A stretch of 64,000 nt of DNA from Meandrina meandrites (GCA_963693305.1 OY855906.1:3336001-3400000), one strand, 5' to 3'; shown: positions 12,500 to 24,583, counted from the stretch's first letter. The notes: generated from the letters alone by a model not told the origin. Numbers and translations are program-made.

Positions 12500-15400
12500 T
12501 TAAACAGACGAACGTATTCCTTCCTTTAGCATTAAAGTGAAGTAATTCAACAGTAGTTCCCAGGCCACAGCTACTTCGGGAATCCACTCGGTCGGTATCG
12601 TCTCTTGGAAGGTTGATATCAACGCCCTGGAAAGAACGTGTAACTGAAGAGGAAAGAAACAGAGAGAAAGAGAAAGCATAAAATACTGCATCTGAGATAT
12701 AAATCAAGCCAGTTTGAAAACATTTAAACCACAACAGTTACACTGTATAAGTAAAGCTCTCTGAGTGCAAGACTTTTTAAAAAATTCGCCGAGAAAAAGA
12801 GAACATCGAGATACAGAGGTAACTCAGAGTCCACTACTGTGACTTATTTGAAACCATTTCCACACTCCTCAATCCTAACACCACCCCCCACAGAAATAAT
12901 TTGGCATTCAGGACCTGGGGGATGCACGGCTACACTTACGTTTCCAACTGAAGGCTTCGCTGATCGATACACGTGCCTCCTTCCCAGTTCAATCAAGTAA
13001 GCCTTCAAGGAGTCTGGATCGTCCAGGGCGTTAACGCAGTTCTCTACGGCTCGCATTACTCGTTCAGTGTGCCCGTGAAGCTCCCGTGTCCCTGCTAATT
13101 CCTCTATTTTCACTTCCCTGAACTCTGTGAACATGTTTTGTAATCCTGGGTCTTTCTCGAAAAGCCTATAACAAAATAAGTTATGTCACACACAAAGTTA
13201 TTTTGAAGAAATAAACAAAAATCGTTATATGACATATATACAGGCTGCAGGTAGTCACTTTAAATGGATGGCAGTAAACTTGCTCGTGTAAAGGGCAGTT
13301 CAGTTTCAATTGCGTGTCGTAAAACCAAACGTTTTCACTCTGGCCGGCCAATCAACAAGGACGCAAAGAATCCAGTGATCCAATCAAAACTCGGAGCAAA
13401 TACAAGTGGCCGACGCGAAGCGCGGGAAACCGTTCGCGAGTGAGTCACGATTCGAGAAGTGGCGCGAATGTTTTAAACCATTGCAATCAGTAAGAAAACC
13501 AAACCCGATCTAAAGTATATAAAACGTGGCAGACAAATGTTTCGCAAAGAATGACCTACTTGGCAAATGAAACCTATCTCGAGCCCGTTAATACAACGAA
13601 GGTACCGAAAACCAGAGGCGACAAAACTTTCACCATTCATGACAGCAAAGAAAAAACTGAGTTTACTTAATAATTTTTGCCAGTTTATTTGACAGTATAT
13701 TCGCGAGATATGCCAAAGCAGACTTAAAGCTTTGCAAAGGAAAAACAGTCGCTTGCTATGAAGCAATAATTTGTGTTAATATTTGATATATTTAACAGAG
13801 AAATCCTAAAAAAAATCGTGAAAAAACTATTTTCGTCCGATACATGAATTGTTCGGTAGTATTAATGGAACATAAGCAATTCGAACTAAAGAAACAACGG
13901 GAATTATCTCGAAAATATTAATGCGCGTTTTCACTTATACCTAAGAAAAACTATACAAGATTAAATAATTTGTGCTCATTAATGGCAAAAAAATGAAAAA
14001 AGAAATTAATTTTAAAATGCAAGAGTCGCGCGCAATGTAAGCGAGTTTGATCGAGAAGTCCGGAGCATTTGGAATTACTTTCCCATTAATTTTTTAATCC
14101 AAAAGCAAAAAAAATAATTTGTGTTTGCCAAAATAGTATTCACCTGTCAATCGCTACTCAACCACATGAGAGGAAATCGAGCTATAAATAAGTCGCAAAT
14201 TGTACATACGTGAAGTAGTGCACGACCTACAGATTCTCTAGCGCTGCAAACGCACGCTAATCATGTCCCCCCGCGGTTTTAGTAGTACTTAAAAGAAAAT
14301 CAACTTAGTCTCTACCCCGCGGAGCTGCACACAGAAAATGCGAAATGTTTACTTTTTGCCCCAGGCAAGGTTGACTTTAGGTACATCAAAGTTCATCATC
14401 AGTCACACGCTCAGAATTGGTCCAGCTTGCTATCTCTGTAAAATTCATTGACCTGCTTAAAATAGGTTTACGCTCACGTTGGTATTCAATGATACCAGAA
14501 GTACATAACTATGTACTTCTGATGATACTTGAGGTCGGTAAGTGAGCAAATAAATGGCTTGGAGAGGATCTAAACTAAGTACTTTATTAATAAATATTAC
14601 TATCGTGATCCTCTCGATTTAATTTACATATTACCCAAAGCACGTTTTTATGGCCGGCAGTGCACAATTGAATTATTATACTGCGCGGAACGACGTGAAT
14701 TCGAAAAACTGTTACAAAATACTAATAAGTGGATTATCTTATTTATTTTATGGCATGATTGAGTGATTAAAATTTTCCCTAATTTGCGAATTCAGGCAAG
14801 AAAAAACTTTTAAAGTATATACGTGATAAACGGAAAATTGTTTTTACAATCACGCCATTCAATCATTGACTGCCGGCGTCACTTATTAGAATGATAGTTT
14901 TTCATTTATTTTTAATTCTTTCTCTTTCTTTTTTTTGGAAAGCGAATTCTGTACACATGAGTTAGCATTTTTTTGCCTCCTCAGGTAGCTTTTTAAACAT
15001 TTTAATAATACAATATTCAAAGTTATGGGAAAATGAGATTAATCTGGTCAATTTATAAAGCAAGAAAGAACCGGAGGAAAGAGCATTCAACAATCCAATT
15101 TAAATCGTAGCTAGTGGTGAGAACTAGAATTTCGGTTTTGCAGATATTTTAACTGCGAGATAACCATTGTATTGTATCTAAAAATGTGCTCTGTAACATC
15201 TGCTTTTTTACTAATCAATGAGAAGATATTAAAGAATTTTCTAGCGAAAGTTCTGGAAACCTGTATTGCAACGGTCTCAAGTACTAACAATGTGCACCGG
15301 ATATATAAGCACTTAACTGTTCAGACTAAATTAAATTATAACAGTGCTCGGCTGTCAGGAACGAAGTCGTTACGGAAACTTACCAATTTTGTGTCAAAGC

Positions 15401-15740
15401 ACAAACGGGCGAAGCTTCTTCCGTTTTTATATAATATAATTGTAAAGAAAGAAAACTCTGCGCCGATATCTTTTCTTCAACAACCGGCACAATCCACCGA
15501 CAACCGCGGCAAACGAACGAAAAAAAAAATTGTATTACGATGTTGCATGTTACCATCTGAATTCAACCTTCACACTTACCTGAGGAAAACTTTCACTCCA
15601 ATTTCAGTCCGTCTTTTTTGAAGCAATTTCCACGAATGGCGAATGAGTTCTTTCTGTTTTTTTGTCAGTAAAAAATTAGTAACGATTGGAGCGTCGCCCT
15701 GAGATTTCTTCTTAGAAACAGACGAGGCCGCGCACCCCAT
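12500..15740 (-). CDS. Globin X-like globin with N-terminal MGC (3 exons)
   Basis: Heme globin, predicted 176 aa. Minus-strand exons: 15740-15580 (ATG at 15740), 13165-12940, 12643-12500 (TAA). All have GT/AG borders, and lengths 161+226+144 keep frame. A-helix RHSWKLL; CD1 Phe66 (LQNMFTEF); distal His86 (LHGHTERVM); proximal His118 (ELGRRHVYRSAKP). The 32-residue E7-F8 spacing equals neuroglobin. G/H helices contain TEWIPEVAVAWELLLNYF. The N-terminus is MGCAASSVSKKK: Gly2 and Cys3 form a myristoylation plus palmitoylation signal, followed by basic residues. This is as in the membrane-attached globin X family. Redox or nitrite chemistry rather than oxygen transport is the family's suspected role. 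The 3' exon is short, with no C-terminal extension. Not seen as one frame because exon 1 and exon 3 are short. Confidence 0.9.
13166..15579. other. Globin intron 1, nothing recognised
   Basis: AT-rich intron of about 2.4 kb. I find no convincing exon, RNA gene or clear terminal inverted repeat. Frames on either strand here lack known motifs. Confidence 0.5.
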
Positions 15741-17870
15741 TGTAAAAGATTCGCTGTGCTGCTGAATGTGCAGGAGGTATTCAAATCAGTTTGCTTCTTG
15801 CGAAATTGGCTGGGCTTCAAGTATTGCGTATTTTAAGGATTTAGATGGCAACATTGGTTCTTTATTGGTTGATTCTTTCTCAGTATAGCATTAAGCCGAC
15901 AGCACAATCAGCCAATAAAATAACAGGATGAAAATTAAGGGGCATCCTTAAATATTTCCTTAAATGTTTATGTTCCGTTACGGCTGGGTCTCTCAGCGTT
16001 GTTTGAGAAAAGTCCCCGGCGGAACTGTCTTAAGAGCGGGTGTATAAGCTGGCGGATTGAACTTATTTTAATCATGAATGGTCATCTACATACTCACCGC
16101 AACTATTCTGACCGTAGAAAGGCACAGACTTCTACTCAAACCTATGGAGTTTAAGTGAGGACGACATATTTTAGGTCAGACTGAACGCCAGGAACTGAAA
16201 TTTGTGAAGACAACAGTCAGAATTAAGTCGACAAATCGTCATCGTGGTTTGCGTTCTCCATAAAGCTCGGCACACAGGGAGAAACAAATACTAGCGAGTG
16301 GTATCTGTGACAAGCATCTTCGTGTGAGCTCACCCGCTTTATTAAAAAAAAAGCTAGTCAGAGGAATCAAAATTTGATCCATGCGACTTGTCCTATATAT
16401 GAATTCAAACTGACTGAATTGAAGGGAGAAGTTCCCTAAACTTGTTCCTCGAACTTAAGGTCCCCACCCCCGATCGGGGGCAATTCTCTGCAAATAGTCC
16501 CCTCGTGTCAAAACTCTGAGGGAGTCACAAAGACTAGCTAGTCCCAGGACCCTCCCCTTCCAGGCCCGCTGTCGCCAGAGTTTTCTAATAACCGAGGCCA
16601 ATGCGAAGTGCCGAAGCTAGGGGGTCAAATTTCGAAGTCTAGAAGCCCGAAAATGCTTCTTTTAGGTGATATTAGAAAAAGAAACACGCGATATACTTTC
16701 AAGTTAACTTCTTACAGGAACATGAAAAAAATATATATATTTCACTGAGATTTTGAACGAGGCAAGTGCCTCGGTTTGCCCGCAACTGGCTACGGCCATG
16801 CCTTCTTGTGTGCCGACCTCAGTCATTTCATGTCGTGTTGTTTAAGTTTTGCAGATAGCGCGTAAAAGAAATCTACGAAGTTTTACCTGTCGACGCGCAT
16901 GTAGTCTCCTACGCAGACGCTCTGTACGCTCGTCACGGGGAGAAAGTCGGCACTTTTCTTTGAAGGCACAGCAGTGCCTGGCAACGATGCGAATCATGTG
17001 TCAATCATGCCGTTGCTAAGGAAGACGTCAACCCAAACTTTTTTCACGGAAAGTCTTTTGTATTGACGCGTGTAGTATGCGAACAGAAGCGGATTTTGCG
17101 CCTGGTGTTTCACGCCGCCGAGATATTTTTACATTTTCTGCCGGATTTCTCACCTGATGTTTCACGTCCGGCTAAGAAATTTCTCGGCGGCGTGGAATAT
17201 CAAACGAAAAATCCCGGGGAAAAATTCGTCAGTACATTCAGAAACTGAAAAAATGGTGAATCATCTGGGAGTCATTGTGTTTCATTCTTCATTCTTAGCA
17301 ATGCGCTCAAATTTTAAATATTTGACATTTCATAGTTGTATATTTTTTTGTATATATAAGAAATTTTAACCTTTTTTAACCATTGTAATTTTTCTGTAAA
17401 AAACTATATTATTCAACCCTCGGGTTGCAATTTAGTTTTAATAAAGCATCTATCTATCTACCTCACTTTTGTCACACCGTACCGGTAGCTAAATCACTTT
17501 TTTCCCTTTCCTTTAGGAAAATGGTTATGAAGCCCGGCAGACATCAAAGGAGCAAAAAAGATTTGGAATGTCCACGACCGTTCACAGTCTTTTGTTTTTG
17601 CGCTTAAGCGCTATGCATGAATTACGTAACAGAGACGTTTCTATTGGTTAGTTGCTTAGACAGAAGTAAACCACTATTGTGCTTTGTGCACGATCAAGGC
17701 CAAAAAAATGTGAACTAGACAAAAGAACTTTGTCAAGCTTGATAACCATTCTACTCTGTTCATGATCGTCTGCGCTTTTAGCGGGAATCAAAACCTTGGG
17801 AAAGCAACCTACACCGAAAGGAGCCTGGGTCCAAGCTTCATAAAGAATCGCTTCATCGGCGATTTTCAAC
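15741..17870. other. Shared 5' region of globin (-) and PYCR (+)
   Basis: Divergent spacer of 2.1 kb. It should hold the globin promoter near 15741-15900 and the PYCR promoter just upstream of 17871; no clear TATA box is assigned. An inverted pair near 17114-17200 ('cacgccgccgagatattttt' and 'aaatttctcggcggcgtgg') is a hairpin or small MITE. No coding gene is recognised. Confidence 0.5.
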
Positions 17871-19330
17871 ATGGCGGACGAACTTAAGGTTGGATTTGTT
17901 GGTGGAGGAAATATGGCAAAGGCTTTAGCCAAAGGCTTTTTAACGTCACAAACAGTCAAGGCGGGCAACATTATTGCAAGTGCTACCACTGAGAAAACGC
18001 TAGCTGTCTGGAAGGTAAAACAATTCGCTGGCTTCAGTTAAGGCTCTTCGCACGTGGCACTGGGTTAATAATTTCAGTTGAGCCTGTCCTTTTACATCTT
18101 TTCGTTCTTAAAAATATGCGTCCACTGGCCAGATACATAATACTGCATTGTGCCACTCGAGTGGGGCTTCAACATCAACAGTCCTTAAAAATCTGGCCGA
18201 TCAATAGCGAAGCACGCGCGCGCCCCGGGGTTTGGGGGGGGGGGGGGGGGGGGGGGGAGTTACGCCCATATATGGGCTATGTGGGTATGTGCCGCTGTGA
18301 GGGGTATGGTTTTCAAGAAGTTTAGTCTAGGATAGGGTATAGAAATCTAAAAGTTCTGGTCTAGAGTAGGACTGAGCAGTATATGAAAAATTCAGTCTAG
18401 AATAGGAATTGAAACTTGAAAGCAAAAACTTCACACCCAGGACTTCATATAAAAGAAACTACTAATCCCATACTGTAATGGGATATTTGTTGACAGACTG
18501 GGATTGGGTAGGGGTTTTTGGTGTGTAGTCTAGAAGAGGGTTACAAAACATAGCTGAACGTGGTCTGGAATATTTATAGAGGGAATAGAATAATGAATAG
18601 CCTGTTCCAGGCATTCAGTTAGTTGGGGAGCAGCGCAAAATTCAGGATAAGCATGATGGGTGTTCCTTAAGTTGGAAATCAGTGCGAAACTTGGGATTAG
18701 CGTGATGAACAGTGAGCAGAAAAATGGTGAAGGGAAACTAACCGAATGCCTGAAACAGGCTACAACATGAACGGTGATGTGCGAATCAACTTACCACATC
18801 CTTATAACAGAAGTGCATGCGTGTTAATGGTTCTGAGTCTTATCGTAGGCCTTTCGTAAGTTTGTCACATGAGGCAAAATTGTAATCCATGTAAATTGCT
18901 CTTTAGACTTGTGGAAAATAGTTTTACGGTTTTTGACATTTTTCCCAAAGAAGCATTGGTGTGATGTTGTCCACCTATATTATGGGGAAGTTGTGAATAG
19001 TTTAATGTGTTAAGAATACCAGTTAAGTTAGAATAAACCTGCTAATGAGTGACCTGGTCCCATCCTGGAATGATCCTTAAAATTGTATCAACTATAATAA
19101 TAATTATTATTATTGATGTAATGTATATGAAATGATTCATATATGAACTGCGGATATACATTTCACCTTCATGTATATCCGCAGTTCATATATGAATCAT
19201 TTCATATACATTACATCATTTCACTCCTTTCACGGGAGTGAATTGTGAGCTCACAATTGTGAACTCACAATTGACCTCGCTCCCAATGTGTGGCTTCATA
19301 GCTCAGTTGGTAGAGCATCGCACCGGTATC

Positions 19331-19364
<34 letters not shown>

Positions 19365-19579
19365 TGATTTTTTTCAGGCTTCTTTATTCCAATTGCTTAA
19401 ATTGGAAATTCACTGCGAAGATCACATATCACCTTCATGTATATCCGCAGTTCATATATGAATCATTTCATATACATTACATCATTTCACTCCTTTCACG
19501 GGAAAATATGAACTCACAATTGACCTCGCTCCCAATGTGTGGCTTCATAGCTCAGTTGGTAGAGCATCGCACCGGTATC

Positions 19580-19613
<34 letters not shown>

Positions 19614-19828
19614 TGATTTTTTTCAGGCTTCTTTATTCCAATTGCTTAAATTGGAAATTCACTGCGAAGATCACATATCACCTTCATGTATATCCGCAGT
19701 TCATATATGAATCATTTCATATACATTACATCATTTCACTCCTTTCACGGGAAAATATGAACTCACAATTGACCTCGCTCCCAATGTGTGGCTTCATAGC
19801 TCAGTTGGTAGAGCATCGCACCGGTATC

Positions 19829-19862
<34 letters not shown>

Positions 19863-22800
19863 TGATTTTTTTTCAGGCTTCTTTATTCCAATTGCTTAAA
19901 TTGGAAATTCACTGCGAAGATCACATATCACCTTCATGTATATCCGCAGTTCATATATGAATCATTTCATATACATTACATCATTTCACTCCTTTCACGG
20001 GAAAATATGAACTCACAATTGACCTCGCTCCCAATGTGTGGCTTCATAGCTCAGTTGGTAGAGCATCGCACCGGTATCGCGTAGGTCATGGGTTCGAATC
20101 CCGTTGAAGCCCTGATTTTTTTCAGGCTTCTTTATTCCAATTGCTTAAATTGGAAATTCACTGCGAAGATCACATATCACCTTCAATTATTATTATTATT
20201 AGCATAAATGCCTAACCAAACAAAATGATATTGATAAATAAAGAAAGATGGTAAATTTTAAGCTTGGAAAATGAACTGCGAAAGATGAAATATTTAGCAT
20301 TTCGTGAGCGTGGGACAAAGAAAACGTTTGAGTCCCCAACAAGAATTGAACCCATGACCTCCCAAACACCGGCGGGCGCTCTATCCACTGAGCCACAAGA
20401 ACTCGTGGTGAGCAAGGCCACTTTACTAGGTGACACACATTCTGCATACTGCTAGGATCGGCAGTATAGAGACCATCCTGTATGATGAGTTCTCATAGCT
20501 CAGTGGATAGAGCGCCGCCCGGTGTTTGGGACGTCATGGGTTCAATTCCTGCCGGGGACTCAGATTTTTTTCTTTGTGCCACGCTCACAATGTGTTGAAT
20601 ATTTCATCTTTCATGAAGTGTTATTGTCTAAAAACAACCTCTTTGACTTCTTTGCGCTAATCTTAGCTATCTTTCCAACCTTGAATAGAGTGTCATTTTG
20701 GCCCTACAAGGGAAACAATTTTCTCTTTTTCTAGGGTCAGGGTTTAAGAACCTTTGTGGTACACACCTATACAAAATTTTTTAGGAGTACTCTCCCCCCC
20801 CCCCCCCCCCCAAATGGGGTTTCACTGTCTTATTTTATCTTGTATATCTTTTATTTTTAAGGATCAAGGCTGTCAAGCAACATTGGATAATAAGAAAGTT
20901 GTTGAATATTCCGATGTTGTCTTTTTAGCTGTAAAACCTCACTTAATAGTTCCAGTTATCAAAGAGATTAAGTCATCTATTGACCCTGCTAGACACCTTG
21001 TTGTTTCTGTAGCTGCTGCGATCACTACAGAGGTCATTGAAGCGGTGAGTGATAGTTTTGCCATGCCCTGTCATATTGGCTAGGACTAGATAGACAGATA
21101 GACAGACAGAACTTTAAAGAGGGTAACACGTAACAATAACTGTTGAACTTGTGGTCCTCTATTCTAGCAAATTATGCAATACTTAAAATTCACCTAATTA
21201 GTCTAAAATTGCAACTAATTACAAAGCTGAAAAAAACCTCTAAAAGTTCTTATAACATGATTAGGAAGCTAAAAATCATGAAATTTTTGTAAAACTTCAT
21301 TGTAACTCGGAAAAACCCAATTTGCATTTACTTTTGGCACACTAATTTACATATGCGATTTACAAAACTAGTTTCTCTTAGACCTTGTCAGTTGATTGTC
21401 ATGCAACATTTGAATATTCAAATGTTACAGCAGCCCAGCCCAGGATTTCAGACACATGTCCTTTTTCTTCATCTTCATTCATTTCTTGATAAACCAGGAA
21501 ATATTAGTGTCACTTAGGGTCCAGCAGGTTATTGCGAAGCACCTAACATAGCTTGTAATTGATGAGACTGCAGTTTCAGTATCCATAATCAGCCAAATGT
21601 GGTGATTAACCCCACTCTCAGCCCCATACCTGAAGGGCCACAGTTTTTCTGTCAGAGATTTCCCTCCTTACACTGTACATGATGGGTTCCTCTTGCCACC
21701 AATGCTTGGCTGCTAAAAGTGTTACCAGTGGCTACAATATCATGACATTCCTTCTCTTTCTGCTTGGGGCTCACATTTCAGTGCCATGTGGCAGAAATTG
21801 AAGAAAACCCGGTATTGCTGGATGATACAAAGCATGTAGGCCTGTTGGTGCAAATTGAAACTTAAAATGTTAATTGATCATTCATTTGCTTCCTGTTTGC
21901 CAGCATGTACCACCCAGCACTCGTGTCATTCGAGTGCAAGCAAATTTGGCTTGTTCCCAGCAGTGTGGTGTGTCCGCTTTCTGTAAAGGAATTTGTGCGC
22001 AGGCAGATGATGTACAGCTAGTGAATAAACTTCTTCAAACAACTGGTAAGCAAATTATTCTGTAGTATTTAATGGTTACTGAGTTTTTCCTTGCATGAGT
22101 CAATAGAGAAGCCACTGCAGACAACAGATCTCCTGAACTCAAAATGCACTGGAAATGAGTGGCATAGCACTCTGGTTAAGAGAGAATACAGTCAACTCTC
22201 GCCTTGCGGACACCCCGCTATTACAGACACTCGCTATTACGGACAAAATTCAGATCCCCGGCTATAGAGGTTTGACTGGAAATGACTCCCGCTATTACGG
22301 ACACTGAACAAAGTCCCAAGTGTGTCTGCTATAACGAGAGTTGACTGTAATACTACACTCTGTTTAGTATGAAAAGCACTTTGGTCAGCCTGAACAGCAC
22401 TGACTTGAGAACAGTAAGCTCTTTAATAAATTTAGATGCAACACCACATATGGGGAACTGGAGGTTTGTTGGCCTGGACTGGCCAGTGCCCTGGGCTCTG
22501 GATCGAATAGTCCAGGTTCAAGCCCTGGCTGTTGTCACTGCATTGCGTTTTTGAACAAGGCACTTTACTCTCATAGTACCATTCTCCACCCAAGTGGGTA
22601 CTGTCAAAATTTACTGCTGGTGTTCAGAGAAACCCTGTGATGGAGTAGCATCCCATCCAGGGGGAGTAGAAACTACACAAAACAAGAATAAGTTCTACTG
22701 ATATACGCCACGTGGCCCATTGTACACTTTTTTAAACACCATATAAACTTAAAAGACAGATAGCTCACTGGTGGTGCAGTGCTCATTAGAGTCACTCGAG

Positions 22801-24583
22801 ACACTTTCGCACTTTCCCACTGGTGTATGATAGTTAGAGTAACTAGAGTTTTCAATGGCATCCATCAGAATCGCCGTTATTACTCACAACTCAATGCTCT
22901 TTGTCAACCTATTAAAGGCATGTGTGTGGAGGTGAAGGAGTCTTACATAAATCCACTCAGCGCTGTAAGTGGGTGTGGCCTGGCCTTCATGTATCTCGCA
23001 ATAGAAGCAATGAGTGATGGAGGTGTCAAGGTTGGATTGCCAAGAGCTTTAGCAATGGACTTGGTTACCCAGACGCTTATAGGTGCGGCTCGGCTGGTAC
23101 AGGAATCAGGAAAGCACCCAGGCCAGGTAAAGACTAACTTTACACGCTACAATTTGTCGGCCCGTTTGTTTGGCTATGATCAATCGGGATGGGAAACGGT
23201 ATGTTTTATAGTCAAAACTTTATAAGACGTTTTGGAAAAACAAAATGATAGGTGATATATTAGTTAGCTTGTTTTAGATTAAAGTACTGTAGTGTACTGT
23301 TTTACTTCTTATTGTTTGCAGGTTACGTTTTCGTTGAGAGGCGCCTCCAGTGGGAAGGGGGAGAAAGGCGAAAAAGACAAATAGGGGGAAGGCAGAGGAC
23401 AACGTTTTCCTTCTCCCCAGGCCCCGCGCGCTTGCTTTTCACCTTTATATCTCCCGTCCTCTCCCCCTCCCAGCCCAAACGAACAAATAACAGGCCTCTG
23501 CGGAGGAGAGAGGCTCAGCGGTCACAGATTTTTTCTAATCGGCCAACTTGTCGGATTGGTGTCGTGGCCGGCAAATCGCGGCTTGTAAATTAGCCTTTTG
23601 ACAGAAATCAGCGCATACTTTAAATAAGACTTATTTTAAAAATGATTTTCTGGTAAACTGGCAGCGAACTTTAAGAACAGCAAGTGCAACTGACAAGTAA
23701 AAAAAAAGAAATCGTGTATTCGTGTTGGTGCGGCTACTGTTTGGTACAAATTGTGGTAGAAAATTTAAGTACCTTCGAAGCGATGAGTGCGATATCAGCT
23801 TTTCAAGTGAGAATTTAGTAGCATTTACAGTTCAGGTACAGTAATACATTTAACTTGAATCGCATAGCCTTTTTAAAAATGAAATGAAAACTCAATTTCA
23901 TACAGGTCTGTGGGTGAATGTCGCAATATTAATTTAACGCGCACGCTAAATACCTGGCATCAATAGCCAGCCAGAGTGCGAGAGATCTGTGCGCAGTGCG
24001 ATTCTATCTGGCGCCAATCCTTTAAATCATAGTTTAAATGTTTAAATGATGTCTCTTCACGTATTATTTCAATTTGACTTTCTCATCAACTCTAGTTCGC
24101 ACAGTTTGACGAATTCAATTATCTCGAGTAGTGGTATTACTGAGGCAAAATTAGAAATAAAAATAAGGTTGAAAACTTCGAAATGAAGTTGTTGGTCGTA
24201 TTAACAAGGTGGTCCAGGGTATTACAGGACTTTTCACGCAGGAAGGGAGCCTGGGAAGCAGCGCGTAAAGCTGTGAGCGAAAAATCAAGGGAGGGGTGTG
24301 GTGGAGAAGGCGCTCCTTTCCCTCTCTCCCCCCAACAGGCTAATGTTTAGTTAAGGAAGTAGACATTCCAACAAGGTGTTCATAAAGCGATGCACTTCTT
24401 TTCACAAGACCTTGCTTTATATTTCAGTTGAAAGACGAGGTTTGTTCTGCTGGTGGCGCAACAATAGCTGGAATCCAGTCACTTGAGAGATCCGGTTTTA
24501 GAAGTTCACTGATCGACAGCGTGGAAACAGCAACTACACGAACCTTGGAAATGGCTGAACTGCAAAAAACGCAAGGCAAATAA
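17871..24583 (+). CDS. PYCR3: Pyrroline-5-carboxylate reductase, PYCR3-like (5 exons)
   Basis: Reduces pyrroline-5-carboxylate to proline with NAD(P)H. Exons: 17871-18014, 20862-21044, 21904-22045, 22918-23126, 24428-24583 (TAA 24581-24583). The product is 277 aa, close to human PYCR3 (274). The start is the ATG in 'caacATGGCGGACG'. Rossmann loop GFVGGGNMAKA at residues 8-18; VVFLAVKPH; VVSVAAAITTEVIEA; VSGCGLAFMYLAIEAMSDGGVKVGLPR (split here as VSGCGLAF and EAMSDGGVK); C-terminal dimer part with DEVCSAGGATIAGIQSLE. Two variations: the usual MPN after the beta strand is VQAN, and the usual SGSGPA is SGCGLA. The PYCR3 branch is also divergent at the first site, and I judge the enzyme likely functional. 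The C-terminus is short, as in cytosolic PYCR3. Confidence 0.95.
18234..18620. repeat. Poly-G tract and adjoining dispersed repeat
   Basis: A run of about 24 G is followed by 'cgcccatatatgggctatgt' and tandem-like 'agtctag.ataggg' words. The style is a dispersed repeat in PYCR intron 1. No frame of interest. Boundaries are uncertain. Confidence 0.35.
19115..19217. repeat. Perfect hairpin, 46-bp arms, at head of tRNA-like array
   Basis: 'gatgtaatgtatatgaaatg'... at 19115-19160 reads back exactly as ...'catttcatatacattacatc' ending 19217. The right arm is the same sequence that recurs in every unit of the array that follows, so an inverted extra copy marks the array's left border. Confidence 0.8.
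19292..19363 (+). tRNA. tRNA-Thr(GGT)-like, array copy 1
   Basis: 72 nt fold: acceptor 7/7 paired (GGCTTCA/TGAAGCC), D stem GCTC/GAGC, T stem ACGGG/CCCGT, TTCGAAT loop. The anticodon loop CCGGTAT gives GGT (Thr). Odd points: position 33 is C, not the near-universal T, and the last anticodon-stem pair is A:C. A box ('TAGCTCAGTTGG') and B box ('GGTTCGAATCC') are intact. It may be a transcribed tRNA-like element or SINE head rather than a translating tRNA. Confidence 0.5.
19541..19612 (+). tRNA. tRNA-Thr(GGT)-like, array copy 2
   Basis: Identical over its 72 nt to copy 1, including C33 and the A:C stem mismatch. Confidence 0.5.
19790..19861 (+). tRNA. tRNA-Thr(GGT)-like, array copy 3
   Basis: Identical over its 72 nt to copy 1; followed by an eight-T run, one longer than in the others. 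Confidence 0.5.
20040..20111 (+). tRNA. tRNA-Thr(GGT)-like, array copy 4 (two substitutions)
   Basis: Differs from copies 1-3 by G to T at position 43, which breaks the first anticodon-stem pair, and C to T in the T stem, which leaves a G:U pair. It is the edge copy and looks the most degraded. Confidence 0.4.
20268..20404 (-). mobile_element. tRNA-derived SINE, family A, minus strand
   Basis: On the minus strand: 'gagttcttgtggctcagtgg', a box B 'gggttcaattc', 'ggggactcaaacg', then the tail 'tttctttgtcccacgctcac' and 'tttcatctttcgc'. The same layout is seen at 20486-20618 and 62493-62620. The head is a tRNA-like Pol III promoter. Boundaries are approximate. Confidence 0.65.
20486..20618 (+). 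mobile_element. tRNA-derived SINE, family A, plus strand
   Basis: Head 'gagttctcatagctcagtgg', box B 'gggttcaattcc', 'ggggactcagattttttt', tail 'ctttgtgccacgctcacaat' and 'tttcatctttcatg'. It stands head-to-head with the minus-strand copy 80 bp away, making a long imperfect inverted repeat in PYCR intron 1. Confidence 0.65.
22189..22347. mobile_element. pogo-like MITE, 159 bp, CAGTCAACTCTCG ends
   Basis: CAGTCAACTCTCGCCTTGCG at the left and ..ATAACGAGAGTTGACTG at the right, with TA flanks. Internal 'gctattacggacac' words repeat. It is non-autonomous. A longer family member is at 40105-40938. Confidence 0.75.
22468..22672 (+). mobile_element. SINE, family B (diverged copy)
   Basis: Box B-like 'tccaggttcaagccctgg', then 'aacaaggcactttactctca' and 'ttctccacccaagtgggtac', then 'gagtagcatcccatccaggg'. 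This is the family with the widespread 'ttgggcaagacactttactc' core, also at 39437, 60000, 60630 and 62795. Confidence 0.55.

Larger units (their letters stand above)
19168..20184 (+). repeat. Tandem array of 249-bp units carrying tRNA-like genes
   Basis: Four near-identical units at periods of 249, 249 and 250 bp (the 250 comes from one extra T in a T-run). Each has 'tatatccgcagttcatatat', 'atttcactcctttcacggga', 'tgacctcgctcccaatgtgt', a tRNA-like gene, then 'ctgatttttttcaggcttct'. The T-run after each tRNA could end Pol III transcription. It lies in PYCR intron 1, same strand. The near-identity implies recent duplication or gene conversion. Confidence 0.85.

Noticed and set aside
15172..15621. 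149-aa plus-strand frame
   Set aside because: It overlaps globin exon 1 on the other strand, which has splice signals and family motifs; the plus frame has no recognisable domain.
19238..19960. 240-aa open frame made of three near-identical blocks
   Set aside because: It is a translation through the 249-bp tRNA-like units (each block includes the tRNA read as protein); the period is divisible by three, which keeps it open.
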